Below, piece after piece: positions 15,462 to 22,606 of a stretch of DNA of 64,000 nt. The notes beneath the pieces were generated by a model. That model worked only from the letters and a program-made list of their open reading frames with translations, ran no database searches and was not told the origin of the DNA. The translations under genes were made by a program, and so were the position numbers. This stretch comes from Arthrobacter terrae. GTDB taxonomy: Bacteria; Actinomycetota; Actinomycetes; Actinomycetales; Micrococcaceae. The stretch lies in NCBI RefSeq assembly GCF_015708085.1, contig NZ_JADNYM010000020.1, positions 30,677 through 94,676 of the forward strand, written 5' to 3'. The stretch's first letter is position 1, and the number at the start of each line of letters is the position of its first letter.

Positions 15462-16901
15462 GTGACCGAGACACTCAACGCATATTCCCTTCCGACGCAG
15501 GAGCGCGAAGCCGGGCCCGCCGGTCAGCTGTGGCACCGGACCGGGGCTGCCGATCTGCTCGGCAATAGCGACTGGCTTGCCCTTAAGGCGGCCGCCACGG
15601 CCCTCCAGCCGCTGCAGATTAAGGACGGTTCCGTTCCCGAAGCTGCCGATCAGGGACCCGCGGCGGAGTACGTCGGCATCATCTGCGGCGCCATCAAGGC
15701 CTTGGCGCCGCACTTTCCGCATGACAATGAATACCTGCGCCTGCTGGTCACCGACTTCCAGCGGTGGCGGGACGGCGGGTTCGCCGTTCCGGACTTCCTC
15801 GATTCCCTGCTCGCCTTCGCACCGGCCGCCGAACGCATCGACGGACTGGGCCACTTAGTGGTCTTCCCGATGTACACGCAGAACGGCAGCACCAGCCGAC
15901 TGGTGGAAGCGGTGCTGATTGAAGTGATCTGGCCGGAATTCGTCGCAGAGCTTGAATCGGGGGCGTACTCCAATAAGCTATTCGTTCCGGTCCGTTTCCT
16001 GGACTTCACCGCCGGTTATGACAGCAACTCCGCCGTGCTGTTCCCGGAGAGCGTTGCGGTGCGCACGACGCCGTCGTTCACCTGGGGCGCCATTTTTGCC
16101 GACCGCGAAGCCGCCCGATTCCGCCGCGTCCTGCGCGCGGCAGCCGCCACCACGTCGCTGGAATTGCCCGCGGACGCTGCGGCCCTGCTCGATGACCAGC
16201 AGCTGGCGCAGGAAACATTCGTGATGTGGGACCTGATCCACGACCGGACGCATATGCGCGGGGATCTGCCCTTCGACCCTTTCATGATCAAACAGCGGAT
16301 GCCATTCTTCCTGTACTCGCTGGAGGAACTGCGCTGCGATCTGACGGCGTTCCGTGAGTCTGTGAGCATCCAGCACGACGAGGACGCCTCACCGCAGGCG
16401 CGCAAGCACGCCAAACTTGTGCAGTACGCCGTTATCTTTGACCGCATCTTCCGATTCGCCATCACCGGCAGCCGCGTCCGTAACTACGACGGGCTCGGCG
16501 GCCAGCTGCTCTTCGCCTGGCTGCACCAGCACCACGTGCTGCACTGGACCGACACGAAACTCTCCATCGACTGGGACGAAGTAACCGACGTCGTCATTGC
16601 CCTCGGAACCGCCATTGAGGACCTGTACTGGCGCTCGATCGACCGCCCCAAGACCGCGCATTGGCTCGCCGCTTACCAGCTTGTCGCCGGCACAGTCACT
16701 CCCAATCCTGCCTCCGTCTGGGCCAAGGGCCCGGATGCCTTGCCGCTGGACGGACCGCCGCGCGGGTTGACCGACCAGGTGCTCGATGATGAATTCCCGC
16801 TCTCCATGTTCTATGAGGCGCTGGAGAAGAAGATGCGGACCGTGATTGAATCAACGGCCGGCATCACCGGCGAAAGCCCCGACGCCGCTCCCTCGGTATA
16901 A
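15462..16901 (+). CDS. DUF6421 family protein
   Basis: A 479-residue soluble protein of unknown function. Conserved-looking features are the segment HLVVFPMYTQNGS, FTAGYDSNSAVLFPE, and the histidine-rich WDLIHDRTHMRGDLPFDPFMIKQRMPFF near residues 255–285. The spacing of H, D and TH in that last segment suggests metal binding or catalysis, but no known enzyme motif is complete. The GTG start at 15462 follows AAGGA. It is 35 bases upstream of an SDR gene and then a threonine-aldolase-family gene. I recall these three families as neighbours in other actinobacteria, which points to a shared small-molecule pathway. Function not assigned. Confidence 0.75.
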   Translation: MTETLNAYSLPTQEREAGPAGQLWHRTGAADLLGNSDWLALKAAATALQPLQIKDGSVPEAADQGPAAEYVGIICGAIKALAPHFPHDNEYLRLLVTDFQRWRDGGFAVPDFLDSLLAFAPAAERIDGLGHLVVFPMYTQNGSTSRLVEAVLIEVIWPEFVAELESGAYSNKLFVPVRFLDFTAGYDSNSAVLFPESVAVRTTPSFTWGAIFADREAARFRRVLRAAAATTSLELPADAAALLDDQQLAQETFVMWDLIHDRTHMRGDLPFDPFMIKQRMPFFLYSLEELRCDLTAFRESVSIQHDEDASPQARKHAKLVQYAVIFDRIFRFAITGSRVRNYDGLGGQLLFAWLHQHHVLHWTDTKLSIDWDEVTDVVIALGTAIEDLYWRSIDRPKTAHWLAAYQLVAGTVTPNPASVWAKGPDALPLDGPPRGLTDQVLDDEFPLSMFYEALEKKMRTVIESTAGITGESPDAAPSV

Positions 16902-16936
16902 CTGGTGCCGCGGCGTAAGTGGTTAGGGTTGGAGCC

Positions 16937-17644
16937 ATGACCGAAAGCCTGGAAACGGAGAAACTGACTGTACTCATTGCCGGGGGCAGCAGCCCGGCCG
17001 GCATCGCCACCGCGCGCGCCTTGGCGCAGAAGGGCCATCAGGTGCTTTCCGTCGGTTCGGATGCCGATCGGATCGCGTCCGCGGTTGCCGGCATTCCCGG
17101 CGCCAGCGGGCTGGTCTGCAACCTTGCGGATTGGGCTGACGTTCAGGCGCTGGCGGACAGTGTGCACCGAGACTTCGGCGCCGTTGACGGGCTGATCCAT
17201 TTAGTGGGCGGCTGGCGCGGCGGCAAAGGCATTACCGGGCAGAGCGACGAGGACTGGGACTTCCTGCAGCGTAATGTGATCACAACGCTGCGCAACACCA
17301 GCCGCACGTTCTACCCGGATCTGCTGGCCTCCCCGACCGGACGGCTGGCCATCGTCTCTTCCACCTCGGTAACCCGTCCGACCGCGGGCAACGCCAACTA
17401 TGCGATGGCCAAAGCGGCGGCCGAGGCGTGGGTCCAAGCCGTCGCTGATGGGTTCGCTGCGGACCAAAGCCAGGCCGCCGCCGTCGTGCTGGCTGTCAAG
17501 GCGCTGGTGGACGATGGCATGCGGGCGGCGGCACCACAGCGTGCTTTTCCCGGGTTTACCGATGTAAAATTACTCGCCGAAGAGATATTGGCCCTCTTCA
17601 CCCAACCGGCTGCCGGGCTTAACGGCAGCCGCAGAATTCTCTAG
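16937..17644 (+). CDS. SDR family NAD(P)-dependent oxidoreductase
   Basis: A 235-residue short-chain dehydrogenase. The cofactor loop is GGSSPAGIATARAL instead of the classical TGxxxGIG. The active-site serine lies in VSSTSVTRPT, and the YxxxK pair is NYAMAKAAAEAW. The partial glycine motif suggests altered cofactor preference. The ATG at 16937 follows GGAG closely; an upstream in-frame codon at 16919 is less likely. It sits between the DUF6421 gene and a PLP aldolase-like gene, all on the plus strand with gaps of 35 and 18 bases, so it probably works on the same substrate pathway. Confidence 0.88.
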   Translation: MTESLETEKLTVLIAGGSSPAGIATARALAQKGHQVLSVGSDADRIASAVAGIPGASGLVCNLADWADVQALADSVHRDFGAVDGLIHLVGGWRGGKGITGQSDEDWDFLQRNVITTLRNTSRTFYPDLLASPTGRLAIVSSTSVTRPTAGNANYAMAKAAAEAWVQAVADGFAADQSQAAAVVLAVKALVDDGMRAAAPQRAFPGFTDVKLLAEEILALFTQPAAGLNGSRRIL

Positions 17645-17662
17645 AAAAGGTACCGCTTCCCC

Positions 17663-18739
17663 GTGACTGAGACCGTGAACAGCCAGACTTCCGCCGCCCG
17701 CCTGCACGACCCTAACGTGCGCGGGTTCGCCTCGGACAACTACTCCGGGGTGCATCCGGAGGTTCTGCAGGCCCTGGCCGCGGCGAATGACGGTCATCAG
17801 GTTTCCTATGGCGAGGATGTGTACACCGCGCGTCTGCAGGAAGTCATGCGCGGCCACTTCGGCGCCGGTGTTGAGGTCTTCCCGGTATTTAATGGCACCG
17901 GAGCGAATGTGCTGAGCCTGCAGTCAGTGCTGCCCAGATGGGGTGCGGTTGTCTGTGCCCGTACCGCGCACATCAATATGGACGAGAACGGCGCACCGGA
18001 ACGCGTCGGCGGCATGAAGCTGCTCAGCGTTGCGACCCCGGACGGCAAGCTCACCCCGGAACTCATTGACCAGGAAGCCTGGGGCTGGGGAGACGAACAC
18101 CGGGCGCAGCCGCTGGCGGTTTCCATCACGCAGACCACCGAGCTGGGTACCTGTTATACGCCGGAGGAAGTCCGTGCCATTGCCGACCACGTCCACGAAC
18201 GCGGCATGTTCGTGCACATGGACGGCGCCCGGCTGGCCAACGCCGCGGCCCATCTGGACGTGCCGCTGCGTGCCTTCACCTCCGACGCCGGTGTGGACGT
18301 GCTTTCCTTCGGCGGCACCAAAAACGGGCTGCTCTATGGAGAAGCCGTGGTGGCGTTGAACCCGGAGGCAACCAAAGGCCTGCTGTATCTGCGCAAAATG
18401 AATATGCAGCTGGCATCCAAGATGCGCTTTATCTCCGCCCAGTTCCTGGCTCTGCTGGAGGGGGATTTGTGGCTGCGTTCGGCCCGGCATGCCAACGCCA
18501 TGGCAGCACGGCTGCGCGCTGGAGTGGACTCGATCGCCGCCGTCCGGCCCACCCAGGCCACGGAATCCAATGGCGTTTTTGCCGTACTGCCGGAAGGTGC
18601 CGCGGACAGGCTGCGCGAATCCTTCCGCTTCTATGACTGGGACGAGGCGGCCCGTGAGGTGCGGTGGATGTGCGCGTTTGACACCACCGAAGCTGACGTG
18701 GACGCATTCCTCGCGGCCATCCGCAGCGAACTCGGCTAA
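17663..18739 (+). CDS. Low-specificity threonine aldolase family PLP enzyme
   Basis: A 358-residue fold-type I PLP enzyme of the beta-eliminating lyase/threonine aldolase family, which cleaves beta-hydroxy amino acids to glycine and an aldehyde. Recognisable are the N-terminal FASDNYSGVHPEVL, SYGEDVYT, FNGTGANVL, the HMDGARLANAA segment carrying the cofactor-binding aspartate, and the Schiff-base lysine in LSFGGTKNGLL. The actual substrate may differ, since the gene is linked to an SDR and a DUF6421 protein. The start is GTG at 17663 after AAAAGG. A long inverted repeat follows the stop by 2 bases. Confidence 0.88.
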   Translation: MTETVNSQTSAARLHDPNVRGFASDNYSGVHPEVLQALAAANDGHQVSYGEDVYTARLQEVMRGHFGAGVEVFPVFNGTGANVLSLQSVLPRWGAVVCARTAHINMDENGAPERVGGMKLLSVATPDGKLTPELIDQEAWGWGDEHRAQPLAVSITQTTELGTCYTPEEVRAIADHVHERGMFVHMDGARLANAAAHLDVPLRAFTSDAGVDVLSFGGTKNGLLYGEAVVALNPEATKGLLYLRKMNMQLASKMRFISAQFLALLEGDLWLRSARHANAMAARLRAGVDSIAAVRPTQATESNGVFAVLPEGAADRLRESFRFYDWDEAAREVRWMCAFDTTEADVDAFLAAIRSELG

Positions 18740-18741
18740 TC

Positions 18742-18807
18742 CCCAACTGGGTAGCAGCAGATGCACTCATTTCGCGTTATGCGTGCCTCTGCTGCTACCT
18801 AGTTGGG
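18742..18807. repeat. REP-like long inverted repeat (25-bp arms, 16-base loop)
   Basis: The left arm (18742–18766, beginning CCCAACTGGGTAGCAGCAGA) is complementary to the right arm (18783–18807) except at two positions. The hairpin lies 2 bases after the aldolase stop and lacks a T-run. It looks like a repetitive extragenic palindrome more than a simple terminator, though it could stop transcription. Confidence 0.8.
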
Positions 18808-18871
18808 CCGGCGCGGCGGGATACCGGCGCGCCTTCGAGTGATCAGGCTCCGGGCGGCATAGCCTGCCAGT

Positions 18872-19549
18872 GTGAGCGCCATAGCACAGGTACCCTCAGA
18901 TTTCCTGACGGCCCTGGGAACCCTGAGGAAAGCCCAATGCCGAAGCGAGCTGCGCTTGGAGGAAATTCCGGCGCCATCGCGGCTGGCACCTTTCGCCGTC
19001 GCGCTCGGAGCTGAAGTCACCGGATCCGCCATCGCGGCCGGCCCGGCTGGTGCACCTCTTGGGGTCCCCGGATCCGGCGCTGAACGATCGTTAAAGGCCG
19101 TGCACGGCCCGGCCGTCCTGGCCGCCGTCGAGCAGCCGCCGGAGCTGGCAACCGGCCGATTCATCCTCCTGCACGACCCGGAAGGCTCTGACCTCTGGGA
19201 TGGCACCTTCAGGATCGTGACCTATATCCGGGCCGAACTCGAAGCGGATATCGGCAACGACGCGATGCTCGGCTCCGTCGCGTGGACGTGGCTGGTGGAC
19301 GCTCTGGACAACAACGCTGCCCCCTACCGTGCCGCGGGCGGCACCGCCACGAGAATCCTGTCGGAAAGCTATGGCAGCCTGGCGGGACGGCCGGATTCGG
19401 TTGAAGTGGAACTCCGTGCTTCTTGGACCCCGGCCTCCGCGGACGTCGGCGCCCACCTCCAGGCCTGGTCCGAGATGGTGTGCAGTTTTGCCGGACTCCC
19501 CCCGCTGCCCGAGGGAGTCACTGCACTGCCCGGGCAAAGGCTCAACTGA
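18872..19549 (+). CDS. DUF3000 family protein
   Basis: A 225-residue actinobacterial protein of unknown function. The N-terminal block PSDFLTALGTLRKAQCRSELRLEEIPAPSRLAPFAVAL is what I recognise as DUF3000. Later segments include RFILLHDPEGSDLWDGTFRIVTYIRAELEADIG and FAGLPPLPEGVTALPG. No catalytic signature is seen. It is followed after 57 bases by ribonuclease D, a linkage common in this phylum, so an RNA-related role is plausible. GTG start at 18872; no clear ribosome site. Confidence 0.85.
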   Translation: MSAIAQVPSDFLTALGTLRKAQCRSELRLEEIPAPSRLAPFAVALGAEVTGSAIAAGPAGAPLGVPGSGAERSLKAVHGPAVLAAVEQPPELATGRFILLHDPEGSDLWDGTFRIVTYIRAELEADIGNDAMLGSVAWTWLVDALDNNAAPYRAAGGTATRILSESYGSLAGRPDSVEVELRASWTPASADVGAHLQAWSEMVCSFAGLPPLPEGVTALPGQRLN

Positions 19550-19606
19550 CGGTGCAGAAAACGGATGGAAGGCCCCGGAATCCGCGCTCGGTAGACTAGA
19601 GGAATC

Positions 19607-21142
19607 ATGACCACCCCGCATACTCAAAACACCCCAGCCAAAAAACGCAGCAGACTCCGCGGCCCCAGAGCTTCGCGGCCGGCTAAGTCCCCGCACACCG
19701 AGGAACCGATCGTGGGCACGGCACCCGGTCAGGAGGCCGGCGGCACGGCACCGGGCACCTTGACGCCGGCGGAACTGAGCGCGGAAATTTCGGGGCTGCC
19801 CGCCGTCGTCGACCTTGACACTCCGCGGGACGGCGTGCCATTGGTGATCTCGACTCAGGAGGGGCTGGAGCGCTGCGCCGCCGCCCTTGCCGCCGGCACC
19901 GGTCCGGCAGGCGTCGACGCGGAGCGGGCCTCCGGTTACCGGTACGGGCAGCGGGCCTTTTTGATCCAAATCCGACGCGAGGGCGCCGGTACCTGGCTGA
20001 TTGATCCGGAGCCGTTCGATGACCTGAAAATCGTCGACGAAGCGCTGCACGGGGTGGAATGGATCCTGCACGCTGCGAGCCAGGACCTGCCCTGCCTGCT
20101 GGAACTGGGAATGTGGCCGGACAGACTCTTTGACACCGAGCTGGCCGCGCGCATTGCCGGGTTGCCCCGGGTCGGCCTGGCGGCGGTGATCGAGCAGTTG
20201 CTGGGTTTCGGCCTCGCCAAGGAGCACTCGGCGGCGGACTGGTCCACCCGGCCGCTCCCCGAGCCGTGGCTGCGCTACGCCGCATTGGACGTCGAGGTCC
20301 TGTCCGAACTGCGCGATGAACTCATCGAACTGCTGGCGGCCGAGGGAAAGCTCGGTTATGCCCAGGAGGAATTTTCCGCGATCCTGACCAGCGGCGTCGC
20401 CCCGCCTCGGGTTGAGCCGTGGCGCCGGACATCAGGGGCGCATCAGCTCCGTGACCGGCACCAGCTGGCCGCCGTGCGGGAGTTGTGGACGGAGCGGGAT
20501 CAGCTGGCGCAAAAACGCGATGTGGCTCCCGGGCGCCTGATTCCCGATTCGGCCGTTGCCGCCGCCGCCAAGGCGATGCCTGCTACCGTCCCGCAGCTGC
20601 TGGCCGTGCCGGGTTTCAACGGCCGCGCCGCCAAAAAAGAAGCGCCCCGCTGGCTCAGGGCAATTTCGACCGCCCGGGATCTTCGGGATCTCCCCCCGCT
20701 GCAGCTGCCCACCAATGCTCCCCCGCCGCCGCGGATCTGGCCGGACCGGGATCCTGCTGCCGCAGCACGCCTGGCCACCGCCCGTCCCCGTATTGCCGCA
20801 CTGTCCGAGGAATTAAGCATCCCGGTCGAGAATCTGCTGACCCCTGACTACCTCCGCCGGACCTGCTGGCGGCCGCCGACCCCGACCAATACCGAAACGG
20901 TGTCCGAGCAGCTTGCAGGGCTGGGCGCTCGTCCCTGGCAGGTCAAGCTGCTGGCGCCCCTGCTGGCCGAGGCGTTCCTGCACCCCGACGAGCTGCCCCT
21001 CAAAGACAAGGACCAGAAGGACAAGGACCTCAAGGACCTCAAGGACCTCAAAGACAAGGACCTCGAGGAAGCGAAGCACGCAACGGACAAGAACGACGGC
21101 GGGTTCCCGACCGACGCCGCCGGCCACTCCGGCGCGGCCTGA
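19607..21142 (+). CDS. rnd: Ribonuclease D-like 3'-5' exonuclease (HRDC domain) with Lys/Asp tail
   Basis: Processes RNA 3' ends using a DEDD-type active site. The exonuclease domain begins with GVDAERASGYRYGQRAFLIQI (first two acids in D-x-E) and continues with HAASQDLPCLLELG, FDTELAARIAGLPRVGL and LRYAALDVEVL. An HRDC RNA/DNA-binding domain follows near residues 285–365 (LRDRHQLAAVRELWTERD). The last 45 residues are exceptional: a KDKDQKDKDLKDLKDLKDKD tract made by a 9-base repeat at about 21004–21065. The ATG at 19607 follows GAGGAATC. The stop codon lies in another tandem repeat (21139–21174). Confidence 0.92.
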   Translation: MTTPHTQNTPAKKRSRLRGPRASRPAKSPHTEEPIVGTAPGQEAGGTAPGTLTPAELSAEISGLPAVVDLDTPRDGVPLVISTQEGLERCAAALAAGTGPAGVDAERASGYRYGQRAFLIQIRREGAGTWLIDPEPFDDLKIVDEALHGVEWILHAASQDLPCLLELGMWPDRLFDTELAARIAGLPRVGLAAVIEQLLGFGLAKEHSAADWSTRPLPEPWLRYAALDVEVLSELRDELIELLAAEGKLGYAQEEFSAILTSGVAPPRVEPWRRTSGAHQLRDRHQLAAVRELWTERDQLAQKRDVAPGRLIPDSAVAAAAKAMPATVPQLLAVPGFNGRAAKKEAPRWLRAISTARDLRDLPPLQLPTNAPPPPRIWPDRDPAAAARLATARPRIAALSEELSIPVENLLTPDYLRRTCWRPPTPTNTETVSEQLAGLGARPWQVKLLAPLLAEAFLHPDELPLKDKDQKDKDLKDLKDLKDKDLEEAKHATDKNDGGFPTDAAGHSGAA

Positions 21143-21174
21143 CCAGTAGTCTGACCAGTAGCCTGACCAGTAGC
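21139..21174. repeat. 12-bp tandem repeat, three copies, covering the rnd stop
   Basis: CTGACCAGTAG(T/C) occurs three times in a row (21139, 21151, 21163). The first copy contains the TGA stop of the RNase D gene. Confidence 0.9.
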
Positions 21175-21200
21175 CGGCGGGCGGAACGGCAGCACGCCGC

Positions 21201-21229
21201 TTGTTAGCTAAGTTACTCATGAGTAACAT
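21201..21229 (+). promoter_or_regulatory. Promoter with overlapping perfect palindrome upstream of fadAB
   Basis: TTGTTA (21201) and TAACAT (21224) are spaced by 17 bases, a good sigma-70-type promoter. A perfect 16-base palindrome GTTACTCATGAGTAAC (21212–21227) fills the spacer and the -10 element. This is the arrangement of a repressor operator, such as a TetR-family fatty-acid regulator. It lies 148 bases before the fadA start. The regulator itself is not in the window. Confidence 0.6.
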
Positions 21230-21376
21230 GGAAGGTGGCGCCGTCGGCCGTTACGCTGGCGCCGTGCACCATCTGGGATCAGTGCACCATCGTGGAAGCC
21301 GGTGCAGCACCGGCATTCGGTGCATGGCAGGACATCCATCCCGACCCGGATTCACAGTCTCGACGAGGAGTATCAG

Positions 21377-22606
21377 GTGACCCATAACAGGCAAGTAAGG
21401 GATGTTGTCTTCGTGGACGGCGTCCGCACGCCCTTCGGTAGGGCCGGCGAAAAGGGCATTTATGCCGGCACCCGGGCCGATGACCTGGTGGTCAAATGCA
21501 TCCGGGAACTGATGCGCCGCAACCCCTCGTTACCAGCGGCGCGCATTGATGAAGTCTCCATTGCGGCCACCACGCAAACCGGCGATCAGGGCCTGACCAT
21601 CGGCCGCACCGCCGCGCTGCTGGCCGGATTACCGAAATCGGTCCCGGGCTTCGCGATCGACCGCATGTGTGCCGGCGCCATGACAGCCGTTACGACGACG
21701 GCGTCCGGCATCGGTTTCGGCGCCTACGACGTCGTCATCGCCGGCGGCGTGGAGCACATGGGCAACCACCCGATGGGCTCCGGCGCAGATCCCAACCCGC
21801 GGTTCATGTCCGAGCGCCTGGTGGATCCTGCGGCACTGAATATGGGCAACACAGCAGAGAATCTGCATGACCGTTTCCCCACCATCACCAAGGACCGCAC
21901 CGATGCCTTCGCGGTCGGCAGCCAGAATAAGCTCGCCAAGGCCTACCAGGACGGCCTGATTCAGCCGGACTTGGTACCCGTTGCAACGCTCAAGCCCGAA
22001 AAGGGCTGGGCGCTGAATACCGTTGATGAACCACCGCGTCCGGGTACCACGGTGGAGGACCTTGCCTCCCTGCGCACTCCCTTCCGTGCCCACGGCCGGG
22101 TCACCGCCGGCAACGCCGCCGGTTTGAACGACGGCGCCACAGCGGCCCTGCTGGCCTCGGCCGAGGCGGCGGAGGAACTGGGCCTGACGGTAAAAATGCG
22201 GCTGGTCTCCTACGCCTTCGCGGGCGTCGAGCCGGAGGTGATGGGCATCGGCCCGGTCCCGGCGACCGAAAAAGCCCTGAAGATGGCCGGGCTGGGCATC
22301 GAGGACATTGGGCTTTTCGAAATCAATGAGGCCTTCGCCGTGCAGGTGTTGTCCTTTCTGGACCACTTCGGCATCGCCGACGAGGACCCCCGCGTCAACC
22401 GCTATGGCGGCGCCATCGCCGTGGGGCATCCACTGGCATCCTCCGGTGTGCGCCTGATGAATCAGCTGGCCAGCCAGTTCGAACACGATCACAGCGTCCG
22501 CTACGGCATCACCACCATGTGCATCGGTCTGGGCATGGGAGGAACCGTGGTCTGGGAAAACCCGCATTGGGACGGCACCGCCACCGAAGAGGAGAACGCA
22601 GCATGA
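21377..22606 (+). CDS. fadA: Acetyl-CoA C-acyltransferase (3-ketoacyl-CoA thiolase)
   Basis: Last step of fatty-acid beta-oxidation: thiolytic cleavage of 3-ketoacyl-CoA. The 409 residues include the acyl-accepting cysteine in AIDRMCAGAMTAV, the NEAFAVQVL loop, the histidine in GGAIAVGHPLASSG, and the second cysteine in TTMCIGLGMGG. GTG at 21377 is chosen because GAGGAG ends 6 bases before it; longer in-frame extension to 21302 is not needed. The stop overlaps the ATG of fadB (ATGA at 22603), giving a stoichiometric FadAB pair. The palindrome at 21212 probably regulates it. Confidence 0.96.
   Translation: MTHNRQVRDVVFVDGVRTPFGRAGEKGIYAGTRADDLVVKCIRELMRRNPSLPAARIDEVSIAATTQTGDQGLTIGRTAALLAGLPKSVPGFAIDRMCAGAMTAVTTTASGIGFGAYDVVIAGGVEHMGNHPMGSGADPNPRFMSERLVDPAALNMGNTAENLHDRFPTITKDRTDAFAVGSQNKLAKAYQDGLIQPDLVPVATLKPEKGWALNTVDEPPRPGTTVEDLASLRTPFRAHGRVTAGNAAGLNDGATAALLASAEAAEELGLTVKMRLVSYAFAGVEPEVMGIGPVPATEKALKMAGLGIEDIGLFEINEAFAVQVLSFLDHFGIADEDPRVNRYGGAIAVGHPLASSGVRLMNQLASQFEHDHSVRYGITTMCIGLGMGGTVVWENPHWDGTATEEENAA

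Noticed and set aside
20848..21229. Minus-strand open frames opposite the Lys/Asp repeat of RNase D
   Set aside because: They are antisense of the repeat (LEVLEV-type translation) with no independent support.
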